Shown: one piece after another, positions 46,700 through 58,265 of the stretch
Layout of the letters: each line of letters starts with the position of its first letter
How positions within the stretch are numbered: position 1 is the stretch's first letter
From: Paralvinella palmiformis
Lineage: Eukaryota; Annelida; Polychaeta; Terebellida; Alvinellidae
Length of the DNA stretch: 64,000 nt
Direction of reading: 5' to 3'
Assembly: GCA_025642065.1 (NCBI GenBank)
Contig: JAODUP010000445.1
Location: 62,001 to 126,000, forward strand
The notes under the pieces: generated by a model
What the model was told of the DNA's origin: nothing
Database searches by the model: none
The model's input: only the letters and a program-made list of their open reading frames with translations
Program-made: the position numbers and the translations under genes

Positions 46700-48062
46700 C
46701 TTATGACATGATGTCGATGAACAACACGATGAGGCACTGGATGTGACCTCTAATCTTGCTACTCAATTCCACCTCAATTTTCTTTTCAGCTCCTGTCTTT
46801 CTGAAGGAGTTTAACTTTGTAAGAAGCGTGAAATTCTGTGGGGTTTTTTCAGATAGTTTTGCCAGATCATTTGCATCCTTAAAAAATGCATCCAAGCTGC
46901 TCATCAGTCTCTTCTTCTTGGTTCTGGACTTGATTTCTTCCCGGATAGATTTTCTCTTACTGCTGACTTCGCCCTTTGATTTCTCCTTCTTTTGATCTTC
47001 CAGAAACTGGCTGTACCTCAGGCATTTGTCCGTAGAGATTTTGTGATGGGAACCTCACTAACAGTGCAGTCTAGGCTTGACACACTGTTGGGCGCCTCCG
47101 TGGTCTAGCGGTAGCGTGTTGGACCACAGATCACTACCACCCGTGTTCGAATCCCGGCGTGGGCATATCTGAAGGTCGTTTCGTCTTTCACTTCACTTCA
47201 TTACCTTTGGAAGTCGCTCGGCCCATTTAGCCTATCATGTGCACAAAAGTGGCCGTAAAACATCAATTTTGACACACTGTTGTAAACCATTCTTTGTGCG
47301 ACACAGGTTTCTTCCTTCATGTTTTCTATTAACATAATTATCTTTGTTCACTGAGAAGCCTCATTCAACATCGGCTTGTCTATGCGAGAGACACAACAGA
47401 AGTCTGAACAGTTGCCATAAAGCCGATAACTCTGGTTTGTCATCCAGTTTCGTGTGGAAGAATGTGTCTACCTGGTCGGTCTCTTCTGATCCAAAGGGTA
47501 TGAATTCATGCTTTTCTTATGGAACATGCTGCAGTAGTAGCTTGAACGGAGTGCTGATGGTTTTACACTAGGAAGTCGTTTCACACTATAGCACGTTCTG
47601 CCACTGGCAAGTCTTCTACTCAACGATGTGCACAAAACGTTTGTGGAAACGTCATACCGTTGGTAAGTTTTGTGTACTTTTGTCGTCTATTTGGAGTGTC
47701 ATGAAACAACTGCAACAATGCTTTCAGCTTCTTACCAATCTTCCATCCTGTGCCCTCTGTTCCATGTATGACATGAAGGCTGCAGCACCCAATGTTGATC
47801 AACTCTGGCATTGTAGGATCAGACCTGCGATCTTCTTACAGAATTTTCAGAAACTACTTGAAGTGAGTGTTGTTTTGGTTTCCATCGTTCCACAGGAACA
47901 TGTCATGCAGCCTAATTTTCCATCCTTTTCTCGCTCGGTAGCCATGCCAACTGCCTTCAGGTGCGACTGCGCTTTTTGTGACTTTTCAGGGGGGAAATGA
48001 CCATATTCCCGACAGCAAATGATTGACTGACAAAATCTCCTATGTGGCTGGTCTTTCACTTC
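46700..48062 (-). pseudogene. hAT-like transposase remnant
   Basis: Minus-strand blocks in order are: LINIGCCSLHVIHGT and LKALLQLFHDTPNRRQKYTK with MTFPQTFCAHR; LWQLFRLLLCLSHRQADVE and GFSVNKDNYVN, which resemble the dimerisation end of hAT-related transposases (LSHGQAxVERGFSVNK); then a charged tail SQFLEDQKKEKSKGE and MSSLDAFFKDANDLAKLSEK. Stops and frameshifts abound, and a SINE interrupts it at 47091-47268. It lies inside the TTAA element. Confidence 0.65.
47077..47282 (+). mobile_element. tRNA-derived SINE, family B, with 14-bp TSD
   Basis: Complete 178-bp element (47091-47268). The tRNA-like head has A box TGGTCTAGCGGTAGCG and B box GTGTTCGAATCCCGG, followed by the body TCGTTTCGTCTTTCACTTCA, ACTCGGCCCATTTAGCC-like sequence and TGCACAAAAGTGGCCGTAAA. 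It is flanked by identical 14-bp TTGACACACTGTTG at 47077-47090 and 47269-47282. It is not a tRNA gene: the acceptor-stem ends do not pair. Confidence 0.92.
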
Positions 48063-49275
48063 CTGAAGCCAGTCTTCGAATTATGTGATAACTGTCCATC
48101 CTAATTTGAAAAGCACTTACCACGTCCCAATATATTATATTTTGTTGCTGTCTTTAACACATCAAACTGTAAAAAAACTGTTTAATCGTTTTGGAAATAG
48201 ACTCACTTGTCTGTCAACTCAGGAGGCTCATGTCTCGGTGTCATGTAACGAATAAAACTACTTCGTCACCCTATTTTTGAAGGCTCACTTTATTATATAA
48301 TGTTTCAGCTGAAGCCAACTGTTTTCTAAGATTATTCGTAATTACATTTTTGATGGCATTGGCAACACCAACGTTTGCTGAAGTTCAGTCTTGTGCACTG
48401 TCTATTTGATTCTCATATTTTGTGTTACAATAAATTTTATCTTCCACTTTTACTCAAGTATATGTGTACAAGTTTACTTTTACTTCTACTCAAGAATAAA
48501 TGTTGAGGAGGTTTACTTTTACTTCTACTCAAATATAAAATAAAAGTAGTTCAGTCGCCCCTGCCCCTACTCTTGCAGTTGCTTCAAATATTTATGAGCC
48601 TGTCACAAAGGCTGACAACTGAACAGTTGAAGAATTAATAATCAAATAAGTTCTATGTACCAGTACTCTTTTTGTTCTAAGTGGATTTTTTCACAGCTAA
48701 AATATTTTACCCCAGGACATTTCCTGGTTTTGTAAAATTCCAATACATTTCCAGTACCTGGAAAATTAATTTGTTATTTTCCAGGTTTTCCAGGACACGT
48801 GGGAACATTGTTATAACAGAAAACAAAATTTCCACAATAATAATCATGAACTATACCTGATATCATAGATATACGGAAATAATCCAAATTATTGGAGGGC
48901 CGCCATTACGGCTGCAGATTCGAAGGCCGGAAGAAGAAAGTGCTCTGATGTCACATAGACACTTTTTTCGATGATTACGTTTTCTTCAAAACAATAGGAA
49001 TCATCTTGTAATGGTTCTCCTGGCTCAAACTGATAAGGCTAAATGTCAGTCATGTACGTTTTGTTTGGAATTATTCTCGACTAACACTTGTTTACACGCT
49101 TTCAAATGGGTTATACAGACTTCTAGTCAAATTGCTTGTTTCGAGTGACATCAGCATTCGGGAGCTTCCGATCTGTGTCTAGCTTAAAAACATACTTTTA
49201 CATCATTTATGATATTTGTCAACATAACTGTATTAGTCCTGAAAATCTGAAATGAAGGTGAACTGTTCCTTTAAG

Positions 49276-49960
49276 TGTGAAAGATGGAGTTCAACAATAT
49301 CTACGATATTGGTATGATGACCTGGGCTTGTGTATGCATGAATTTTGTGTTCATCGGTGTGATCATTTCTAGTCTGAATTTTGAAGGTGCGGGGAATCCC
49401 AGGTCAGACTGCAGTGATCATCTTCCGGTAGTAGGAAGAAGTTGTGGGATCTTTTGATTGATAATACATGTGATAAATTGGAAGTTTAGGACCATTCCTG
49501 CTGCTAGTCAGTGTTTCCTGTAAAAGAATGAGATCTGATTGTCGACACTGTATGTCGTTCAGGATCGGGTTCCTTCTGGAATAGAACCCGCTGATGCTTC
49601 AGGAAGTGAAGCAGAATTCTGTGTGTGATGACATACCTTGAGTGTGGGCATTTTATTATGTTTTCTGGTAAAGTGTTGGGTCTGTCATTTGTCGTCGGGG
49701 AATGGGGGAAGCAGCCTGAGTGGAGATTTTGGCTTCTTCCAGCACAGTCTGCAGGAAGTTCCTCTCTGGTGAGTTTTCCTGTGCGTTCTTTAGGGCAATC
49801 AATGGCAGCATCTTTCTTTAGGTCTTCGGGTAGAGGCTTTATCATGTTGTTGACTTTGGTCATAAGATCATTTATACCTCTTCGGTAACAGGTTTCTCCA
49901 CCTGACATACTTCCCTCTGGTGACAGGAGTCCTTCTGAAAAGTGCTCATTTTGGTGGACC
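49276..49960 (-). pseudogene. LINE remnant: endonuclease N-part
   Basis: The minus-strand frame LNDIQCRQSDLILLQETLTS then SRNGPKLPIYHMYYQ has the LQET motif of APE-type LINE endonucleases, which continues beyond the TTAA transposon at 45717. An upstream reading at 49600-49908 (INDLMTKVNNMIKPLPEDLK) may be the end of ORF1. Frameshifts are present. Confidence 0.7.
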
Positions 49961-50774
49961 AGTCCAAAGCAGATGATCTAGTCTTAATTAAGATGTTTTA
50001 TAATAACAAAAGGCAATTTGATAAAACGAATATATATACGTGCTGCAGTCCTCCACATATGAAAAATGCAGGGGAGTTAAAAACCGCTTACCTGGGCTGG
50101 CCGAGTAGAGTGATTTGCTCTTCTCGAGAGCAACATGAATTGGCACACATCCTCTGTATGATTATATTTAAAGGTCTTTAAACGGACTTTCACCAGTTCA
50201 GTGCTTCAGCAGCCACACATGTTTCAAATTCCTCGTGGCTTTAGTCAGTGTGTAGTGTTCAACAGATAACATTAATGTATGACAGTTACAACAAAAATGT
50301 ACAGCACAATGTAGTTGGTGTCGTTACTAAAGATATTTCCCCGATATATTGTTCTTGAGCAAAATGTGGCTGATTAACAATATATAGATTCAATTACTGG
50401 AGAAGACGCTGTTCCAAGCTGTCAAGTTTCTAATGATGACATTGGTCAAACATAATTAACGAAACACTTCCAGGCCAGCAATGCGGGACACAGACACACA
50501 TGTAGCCTGTACTGAATCAGTGTGTATGTTTATATTTTTAGATTTCCTGGGAGGGGGGTTATTGATCAGTACACTGGTTGTGGTATCTGTATTCAGCAGT
50601 CACCGCTACATGTGATAAGCTTGACGTGATGGTCTGTACATGTATGGTTAAGTGGTGGGGTGCACGAAAACTATTTCTCCTGCAAGTCAATTTAGGCGTG
50701 ATTGTGCACAAGAGCGATTATACACCTCAGAAATGCAGTCCTGGTGCTGTGAACATAGGCGTGTGTGTACATAT

Positions 50775-50822
<48 letters not shown>

Positions 50823-50886
50823 TTACAATGAATCGAACAGTAATAAGGCAATCAAAGAACGAACTGATTACTGACCTCAGACTGGA
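49961..50886. other. Unassigned sequence with GA microsatellite
   Basis: No recognised coding. A (GA)n run lies at 50781-50819. Confidence 0.5.
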
Positions 50887-50887
50887 A

Positions 50888-51269
50888 TGCATTTGTTTGT
50901 TTTGTTGTTCGGGGAGAATCCCCAGGCTGTCGCTTAATCAGCACAGCCTCTATGATGGAGTGGTTGAGAATCCCCCTCCCCCACCACTCACAGGGGAGCA
51001 GTACGGAAAGATGGAGGTGAAATACCCTGAGGCTGGTCACTGCCAGAGTGTTTTACGTCCTCGGGGGGGTTTTAACGTCCTCCTTTATTTTTAGTAATTC
51101 AGTGGATACGGCAGCGCCATTTAACGTGGTCAGCCGCCCACGATGTTGTGAGCCGAGAAATTAATCTCTGGAAAAGTTTCGACCTCTTGCGGGGTTCGAA
51201 CCTGTTACCGTTGTCACCAAGTGCCGGGTGCTTAACCGCTAGGCCACCGGTGATCACTGACTGCATTTG
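50888..51269 (-). mobile_element. tRNA-derived SINE, family A
   Basis: Reverse-orientation copy, about 50896-51261. The minus strand has the tRNA-like head (GGCCTAGCGGTTAAGC; GGTTCGAACC), a full body and a CAAAACAAACAAA tail. TGCATTTG at both ends (50888-50895, 51262-51269) is a likely 8-bp target duplication. It sits at the edge of a repeat also present at 53846. Confidence 0.85.
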
Positions 51270-52890
51270 TCATGAATGTACAGGTATTTATAGAGATGAC
51301 TGAAATTAGTGCAAACTGAGATTAGTGCAAACAATATTATTCCAACGTTAACTCAAGATTATCTCCAGCTTAATTCCTCATGTCACATTGTCAGCTAAGT
51401 CAATTAGCAGTGAAACATTTGGTAGTGCCTCTATTCCATTGCCTACATCATTTATTACAATCACATCATACAATCAGGTGACTTACACTATCTACTAGTT
51501 TAACGACTACCCCAAAAAATGCATTATGCCACACGCAACGGTGAAGCTCTACTAATTAAACCACCAAATATCTAGTTATATATGAACCAATGGTGGTTGG
51601 TTGCCTTGACAACATCACATCTGGATTGAATTAAGATATAAATAAAATGCATAGAAAATATAACACTATAAATAAATTTCATATTTTCCATCATGTGATT
51701 TACCAAATAAACCATTTTCCTGATAACAATCAATTTATATTAAACTGAATGTGAGGGCTTTTTAGCTATTTCAAAATAAGAGGTGAGGGTTTTTGCCCTG
51801 GGGGATTTTAACCTATAGGGCTTTTGACCTACACCCATATAATATATAGGATAATTAAAATATATACAAGAAATACATTTTACAAACTCAATTCAGATTG
51901 GGATGTGAATGAAACCACATAGATGTTTTGGCATGATATAACATGGTAAATAATCAAACACCTTGTTGTCAGGGCCGAAATAAACTGGGACTTGTGGATG
52001 TTTCTTCGGCCTAGTGGCTGGTCCAAAATACTATTGAGACATAATATGCGACATTCTTCTGTTCGTTTTTGGTCCAACAGGTTTCAGCTATTTTGGAGCT
52101 CTTCATGGTAGAATAATTACACAGAAATTATATGGCAAGATCACATCAAGAACATAACGAAAATGTACTAAGAATTCTGTGAAAGCTTGCCCACTAACAA
52201 TCAACAAGTATTAGTATGTTAACATAATAAGTAAATAATATTATATATATTCTGCTATAATTTAAGATTTGTTTGGAAAATTGTTACATTGGATAGGAAT
52301 TGGTCAACGCCGTTCTAAAATTGGATGTCACCAATCAATCAAGCTCATCTCAACATTGACATTCAGATCAAATAGATGTTAATTATAGAATATCAATTAT
52401 GTAGTCACAATTAATATACTTCATGACTTTCAAACTTTTGTGGTGACTTTTTGATTAGAAAAAAAGAAATTGGTTCACAGCAAAAATGTAACATTTGAAT
52501 ATTTGTATGACTATTAGGCATATCAAGGATGCAGTTTTTGTATAAGTTCCATTTATGTTGACATTAACTCTAGACACACCCAACTTAAGAATCTGGCATT
52601 CTCTGTTAGTTGACTTCAGCACAGTTTTGCTTGGACTAGTAATTATTTGGGGACTCATAAAAATATTTGTTGGGCTGTTGGATTTAAATTTTACTAATCC
52701 AGGGGCTAATGAGATGTAAATATATTTTTTTCTGGTCCTGCCTTGTGTAATCATCAAAGTAATTTCTGGTTATGATTACATTTACAATGTAATTGATTAC
52801 GATTATATATTGCATCTGGAAATAGTGATTTTGATTATTTGAGATCATGTAATCAATTACAATTACCAATTACGATTACCCACTGCCATT
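51262..52890. repeat. hAT-like element relative, copy with GATTAC-rich end
   Basis: Shares blocks with 53846-54610: TTAGTGCAAACTGAGATTAG (51308 and 53890), ATAACATGGTAAATAATCAA (51939 and 54472), and the closing run ATGTAATCAATTACAATTAC then CAATTACGATTACCC. No ORF in it is recognisable. Confidence 0.5.
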
Positions 52891-53538
52891 AAATGTATAG
52901 ATATTTAATTACCTGTGATTTAATGAAACAGTAATCAGGATTGGATTTACATTGGGAAGAAAAAACAATCCTGGACATGTTTATCTTGAAAAATGTCATA
53001 GGCTTCGAGCGACTGGTACACTTTTGTGTGCTCCTTGGTGTATTCTGGGGGTGGGTGAGTCTCGAACAGATATATATATAGTGACATATATCACCAAGTA
53101 ATATTATAAGGTAGTTTCTTGATATCACATATCGATTGTGTAGCTGGTATTGAGTAGGGATCACTTAAATTGCCATTGTTAGACAACAGTATAATACGCA
53201 ATGTGAAAGATAACATCTATCTCTCACATTATAAATAGATCTCTTGCTACCGGCTTTGTTCCAGGTAAAGTGAAACTAGCTAAAGTTATACCCATTTTCA
53301 AGTTGAAAGACTTAAGCCAGCTAAAAACCTATCTCCCTATTAGCTTACTTCCGGTTTTCTCCAAGCTGTTAGAAAAAATTATGTATGACAAATTGATATC
53401 GTTTCTGGATGCAAATAGTATCCCATATAAGCACCAATATGGATTTCGTTCACTACACTCTACTATGCATTCAATTATGCATTTGCTTAATCACTGTGCG
53501 GAAACTACTAATAAAGCAAATCCGGAATATACCATCAG

Positions 53539-54612
53539 GGCTGGGGCGATTATGGGACTAAAGTTGAGAATACGATTACATTAATTCTGACTGTAATCGA
53601 TACGATTACACTGTAAAGTAATCATGATTACAATCATGATTACAATGTATATAACACAAACATGAATGCGATTCTTCATCAATATTTACTCAATTACGTG
53701 TATTATACCGATATAAATATGCTACAGTGTTTACATGTTGCTTTGTAAGAACCAGACCCACTTTCTGGTATGTTCTTGAAATGAAAATGTACAAGAGATT
53801 TTGATGCCATTGTACGACGTTAATTTTTTTTTTAGATCAATGCATTTGCCATGAATGCACAGGTATTTATAGAGATAACTAATATTAGTGCAAACTGAGA
53901 TTAGTGCAAACAATATCAATGGAATTATTTAAATATATTTTTAGTAAGGAAATTTATTATGTGTGGCGTGACTATAGCCAGATAAGGTCTATATAATAAA
54001 TAGGATAATTAGAATATAGTCAACCCCCAAACTAGCCTCCTCTGTAACTTAACCACCTCTGTAAATGGACCACTTTTTCAGTATTAAATTATTGCTATGC
54101 TTTAAATTAAATTTTTCTTCTATAACTGGGCCACGTCCCAACTCCGTACTTCGACCTTTGATCTCTGTCTAATATACACGTGTGTCACCCCGTATGTCGA
54201 TCGGGGGCCTTGTTGCTTGTGTTTCGGGTGAGAATCCCCAGGCTATAGCTATAACATGCGTTAATTTAATTGGCTGATTGTCATTCGACTGTTGGCCAAT
54301 CAGTACAGCGCCTCAGAACAGGGTTATCTAGTTCTGGGGCTATATAAACATGCATTATTATTATTATATATATCAGGATCGTTTGCAGCTGGAGTTAAAC
54401 CGACGGTGTCACAAAGAAGCCATGTAGGATTGCTGGTTGTGTAACCAACTTGGGCTTAACAGTGTGATATAACATGGTAAATAATCAAACATCTTGTGTA
54501 ATCGTAAAAGTAATCGCTTACGATTACATTTCATCTGGAAATTGCGATTGCTAGAGATCATGTAATCGATTACAATCGATTACGATTACCGATTACGAAT
54601 ATCCCAACTCTG
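53539..54612. mobile_element. hAT-like non-autonomous element
   Basis: Starts CAGGGCTGGGGCGATTAT and ends ATATCCCAACTCTG, giving CAG(G/A)G(C/T)TGGG-type inverted ends as in hAT elements. The flanks ATACCAT and ATACCCT look like an aged 7-8 bp duplication. The subterminal parts are full of ATTACGATTAC and TAATCGATTAC palindromes. No transposase was recognised. Confidence 0.65.
54205..54250 (-). repeat. tRNA-derived SINE, family A, 3'-end fragment
   Basis: TTGCTTGTGTTTCGGGTGAG then AATCCCCAGGCT is the inverse of the SINE family A 3' end. Confidence 0.55.
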
Positions 54613-54723
54613 ATACCCTGGATACTCTGTGTGATCTCTCCAAAGCTTTCGGTGTATTAAGTCACAAAATTATTCTTCAGAAATGATATAATTATGGTAT
54701 TCGTTGCATATCAAACAAATCAT

Positions 54724-54758
54724 TCCAATTCCGGAATTGGATTGACCCCATGTCTGAT
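54724..54758. repeat. MITE end fragment (CCCCATGTCTG)
   Basis: CCAATTCCGGAATTGGATTG then ACCCCATGTCTG joins both inverted ends with no interior; a solo or collapsed copy. Confidence 0.6.
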
Positions 54759-54962
54759 ACATTTATATATTTTCGATTGATTCATTATATAGATCTATTG
54801 TCATGATTGGAAATTGTTAATAAAATTACTTACTAAATAAGTTTAGATTTCCACATAAAGCCTAGATGTATTTGAAAATAACTTATTGAGATGCTATCCT
54901 TTGAGTGGTTTAGCATCAGATACGTGGTTGTGGATTGTTTACAATTTTCTGCAATGAAATAT

Positions 54963-55917
54963 ATGCCCAGATAGCATGCCACATGTGTCCCACTGGTGGC
55001 AGAATCAGTGGCCCACCGGTGGGTAGCCACGGCTGGGCCGCTTGGATTTTGTCCAAGAAATCCACCAGTGGGCCACTGGTGGCAAGCCACTGATGGCCCA
55101 CAGGTGGCTAACCACTGGTCTGGTGGTAACCCACTGGTGTGCTACCGTGCAGTGGTTAATTTTTGACTAGATTTATCAAATTGTATTGCAAAACATACAA
55201 ATCAAAACAAATTTGAACTAATAATACATTCATATCCAAATATTTAATTTCTCTATAACTGTTCTCTAATTTATCTACAACCTTTCAGGGATGTCAATGT
55301 CACTCTGTAATCTGTATAGGATGTTGCATCTCCGGCAACACTGAAAATAAAGATAAAGATAAAACATTTTAATGAGATTATCATACAATGCCACAATCAA
55401 GAAGAATACAATGTATAATTTTGCACTTAGTTTTACCGGATAGCTACAAGTGTAAATTATCTAATATTTCCAATTTAAGATTTTTTGCTGCAACACGACG
55501 TTCACACAACAAGTATCCCGTAAGCTTATTTATGTATTATATCGCTAAAATACACGCATAAAAATGACAAATCGAGGGATTTCACAATCAACAGATCACC
55601 ATGCAGGCACATTTGTAAACATTTTACTACACAGTGTTACCCATGTTATAATACATTTCTTGATATTAATTAATGTGATAGAGTTTACTCACTTCGATCA
55701 TAGTCTCTATATTAGGGCCTGCTAATATCTGGGACGGTTGAATCCAGAATTTTACGTCCCGGGATAGCCGACTCGGAGAGCTGAATTATTTATTAGACTA
55801 GATCAGGTTATTGACGCTGGTTGCCAGTATTGAACAAGAGGTGGGCCACCGGTGGCTAGCCTCTGTCACCCGTGACGCATGTTGACACGTGTGGGCCGCC
55901 TTAGGCTGGCTATCTGG
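54963..55917. mobile_element. TIR element with CCACTGGTGG palindromes
   Basis: Left end GCCCAGATAGCATGCC and right end GGCTGGCTATCTGGGT are inverse copies. The subterminal parts (54990-55140, 55843-55880) are GC-rich and carry repeated near-palindromes CCACTGGTGG, CCACCGGTGG and GGCCACTGGTGGC. The interior is AT-rich and non-coding. The superfamily is not known. Confidence 0.7.
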
Positions 55918-56332
55918 GTGCACACGCATTGTATTTACGGAAGTGGTATGACGTCAATCACGCCATACTTGTCTATGACAACTTGCATCATCCGACAGGT
56001 TTTGCTAACTGTTCCTTTAACTAGATTTCCAATTAAAGGCTTAATTAAAACACCAAATACAAATTAATTAACTGACTTCTGAGTAAGAGGAAGTTGAAAT
56101 GTTCATGTAATATTGTAATGCCTTGTTTAGTGGTTTTTTTTTACTAAATACCTGAGTATGAACTATATTCATAGAACAATTCAACATTATATACACAGTC
56201 ATTACGGTATATTTCAGAGAAAAAAAATATGGCGGGCGGGTGGGTCAGCTTGGCGGACTGGTGCGCTGGAGAATGTGGCGCCGCAATATGCGATCACATA
56301 GGTCATTCCACGGCTGCCTGGTTCGCTGATAA

Positions 56333-56552
56333 CCATTTTGTGCACGAGCTAGCTAGGTAGGCTAAATGGGCCGAGGGACTTCCAACGGTAATGAAGCTAA
56401 GTCAAAGATGAAACCGTACCCTTCAGATAAAACTGATGCGTGTGTAGCAGATACGTCAACGTCCACCACCACTTACGTCAGATAAGTCAACGTCCAGATT
56501 CGAACTCAGGTGATAGTGTTCTGTGATCCAACGCGCTACCAGTGGTCCAGTT
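56333..56552 (-). repeat. tRNA-derived SINE, family B, diverged
   Basis: TAGGCTAAATGGGCCGAGGG near 56360 and, further on, AGATTCGAACTCAGG (inverse B box) and CGCTACCAGTGGTCCAG (inverse A box) give the family B order in reverse. Confidence 0.75.
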
Positions 56553-56748
56553 AGATCACGAAATTATTATAATCTACACTCAGTTCGATAAATAGAAGAA
56601 ATAAGTTATATCAAATCACTCAAATGGTGGCTAAGTATTATATATTTTTAACAACTATAATAGAGGCATACTTTAATTCATTTTTATATATCAAAGAAAT
56701 TAAGTTTAAGTTGTGGTCTATATATGGTGATTTTGAGGAGTCCCTCAC

Positions 56749-56753
<5 letters not shown>

Positions 56754-56783
<30 letters not shown>
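56754..56783. repeat. (TA)n microsatellite
   Basis: Fifteen TA units. Confidence 0.9.
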
Positions 56784-56786
<3 letters not shown>

Positions 56787-56830
56787 ACCGATATATGACC
56801 TATATATTCTTGTCAATTACACCTCAGGCA

Positions 56831-56976
56831 TTGACCTAAATAGGTTTTCTTTCAGGTCAATGACCTCAGGCCTCGCCTCAGGTCCACCCTCATTTTAGTT
56901 CCGCCTACTGAAAGTCTACGGTGGTTAGACCTGAACATTGACCTGACCTGAAAGAAAACTATATTTAGGTCAATGG
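56831..56976. repeat. Foldback repeat with AGGTCA half-sites
   Basis: CATTGACCTAAATAGGTTTT then CTTTCAGGTCAATGACC is mirrored by ACCTGACCTGAAAGAAAAC then TATATTTAGGTCAATG. The pairing stem is about 45 bp. AGGTCAATGACCT inside the left arm is a perfect IR-1 of nuclear-receptor half-sites. Confidence 0.75.
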
Positions 56977-57116
56977 TATTACCGCTCATGTATTCGTCAG
57001 ATGGCAGTATTATCGCTAATTCATTCACCAGATGACAGTATTGTCGCTAATTCACTCACCAGATGGCACTACAGACACTAAACATCTCAAGGCAACTATT
57101 TCACGAAAACATTCTC

Positions 57117-57332
57117 GCCAAAATACGCTGCCGTCTCCACTGAATTATTAAAAGGGGGACGTTATAGACCCGCCTGATGAAGTAATGCACTCTGGCAGTA
57201 ACCACCCTCAGGGTACTTCGGTTCCATCTTTCCGTACTGCTCCCCTGTAAGTGGTGGTGGACGAATTGGTCTCAACCACACCAACATAGAACAACAGCTT
57301 GGGGATTCTCCACTAAACACAAGCAAGCAATC
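57117..57332 (+). repeat. tRNA-derived SINE, family A, headless copy
   Basis: CTGCCGTCTCCACTGAATTA, CCACCCTCAGGGTACTTCGG, CATCTTTCCGTACTGCTCCC and GCTTGGGGATTCTCC are the family A body in forward orientation, without the tRNA head. Confidence 0.8.
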
Positions 57333-58134
57333 CAAAATACGCCACTTTTACAAGCCAATAAACATCAAGTGCATTTCACAGATGCTCAGTTCCAACCAAA
57401 AGGATATATTAAAGTATTTTATGAGGAGTAGCACAAAAGGACTCAAGTTTTATTCATATAATTCGGCTAATGATTTTAATAGTAATGTGATAAGAACAAT
57501 TCTTGTCGTCGATGGTGAGGGAATTTCACTACTCAAATATATATATTATAACCACCATTATTCATGCGCCATCAAACGTAACATAGTTCCTGCAGATGAC
57601 AATTAATGGCCTAGTCGATAGCGTAAAGCAAATACAAGTGAATAAGTGTTATAGTCATTATTTACTTAAGTCCTTTTAGATACAGTACAACAATTTAATT
57701 TTATTTTAATGTCTTACTTATTGTGTATTTTTATATTTTAGCTCTCCTGTTTGGAGGCTTGAACAATTTAATTTAAAAAATTCAAATAGCATTCTATTCG
57801 ACAGATGGCAGTGTGAAATTATTCATATTCGCTAGATGGCAAAATATTCTATATGGTCTTTAAAAATACTAGGTGATAAAGTTTTAGTCATTTGCCAGAT
57901 GGCACTGCCGACAACCTCTTAAACAACTCTTAACTCCGGCACAACACAACCTAACCGACACAGAAAAAGCAGTCATTGTAATACGCAAAGTCACAGCCAC
58001 GCCACACATAATAATACCCCTATTTAAAAAAGACCCATACATCTGGCAAAAAACAAACACACAGTAAATATTTTGTAAAGGTTCGGCACCGGTACATCCG
58101 GGACCGGAACTTTACAAAGTCATTTTCAGATACA

Positions 58135-58228
58135 GAAACTACGGAGAAGGACTCCACCATAGAGGCTGTGCCAAACAAGCGACAGCCTGGGGATACTCTC
58201 CGAACTACAAGCAAGCAAGCCAGATGGC
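58135..58228 (+). repeat. tRNA-derived SINE, family A, 3' fragment
   Basis: CACCATAGAGGCTGTGCC and GCGACAGCCTGGGGATACTC, then CGAACTACAAGCAAGCAAGC, is the 3' end of the family. It is 50 bp upstream of a full copy. Confidence 0.7.
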
Positions 58229-58265
58229 AGTCTGACGCACATGTATAAATGAAGCACGATTCCAT

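Larger units (their letters stand above)
45718..49274. mobile_element. TTAA-flanked DNA transposon (about 3.55 kb) inserted in LINE
   Basis: Left TTAA at 45718-45721 is followed by GAGGACTGTTCACCCTCA. Right TTAA at 49271-49274 is preceded by TGAAGGTGAACTGTTCCT, its inverse with few differences. LINE endonuclease coding lies directly outside both ends. TTAA duplications with AAGG(A)ACAGTTCACC-type ends occur in piggyBac/Kolobok-like groups. The interior holds hAT-like transposase remains on the minus strand and a SINE. Confidence 0.8.
53200..54720 (+). pseudogene. LINE reverse transcriptase, split by a hAT-like element
   Basis: 53270-53537 encodes LAKVIPIFKLKDLSQLKTYL then PISLLPVFSKLLEKIMYDKL and QYGFRSLHSTMHSIMHLL, the fingers of a Jockey- or CR1-type RT. 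Coding resumes at 54613 with TLDTLCDLSKAFGVLSHKII, motif A. In between lies 53539-54612, an insertion. The palm catalytic block is absent and motif A has Gly for Asp. Confidence 0.8.

Noticed and set aside
47091..47165. Possible tRNA gene
   Set aside because: A and B boxes are present, but the acceptor-stem ends do not pair, and the unit lies within a 178-bp SINE with target duplications.
49625..49888. Plus-strand ORF of 87 codons
   Set aside because: Antisense to the LINE remnant; no family resemblance.
56229..56350. Candidate first exon starting ATGGCGGGCGGGTGGG
   Set aside because: A GC-rich start with about 39 codons, but it runs into SINE family B sequence, shows no clear donor and has no recognisable product.
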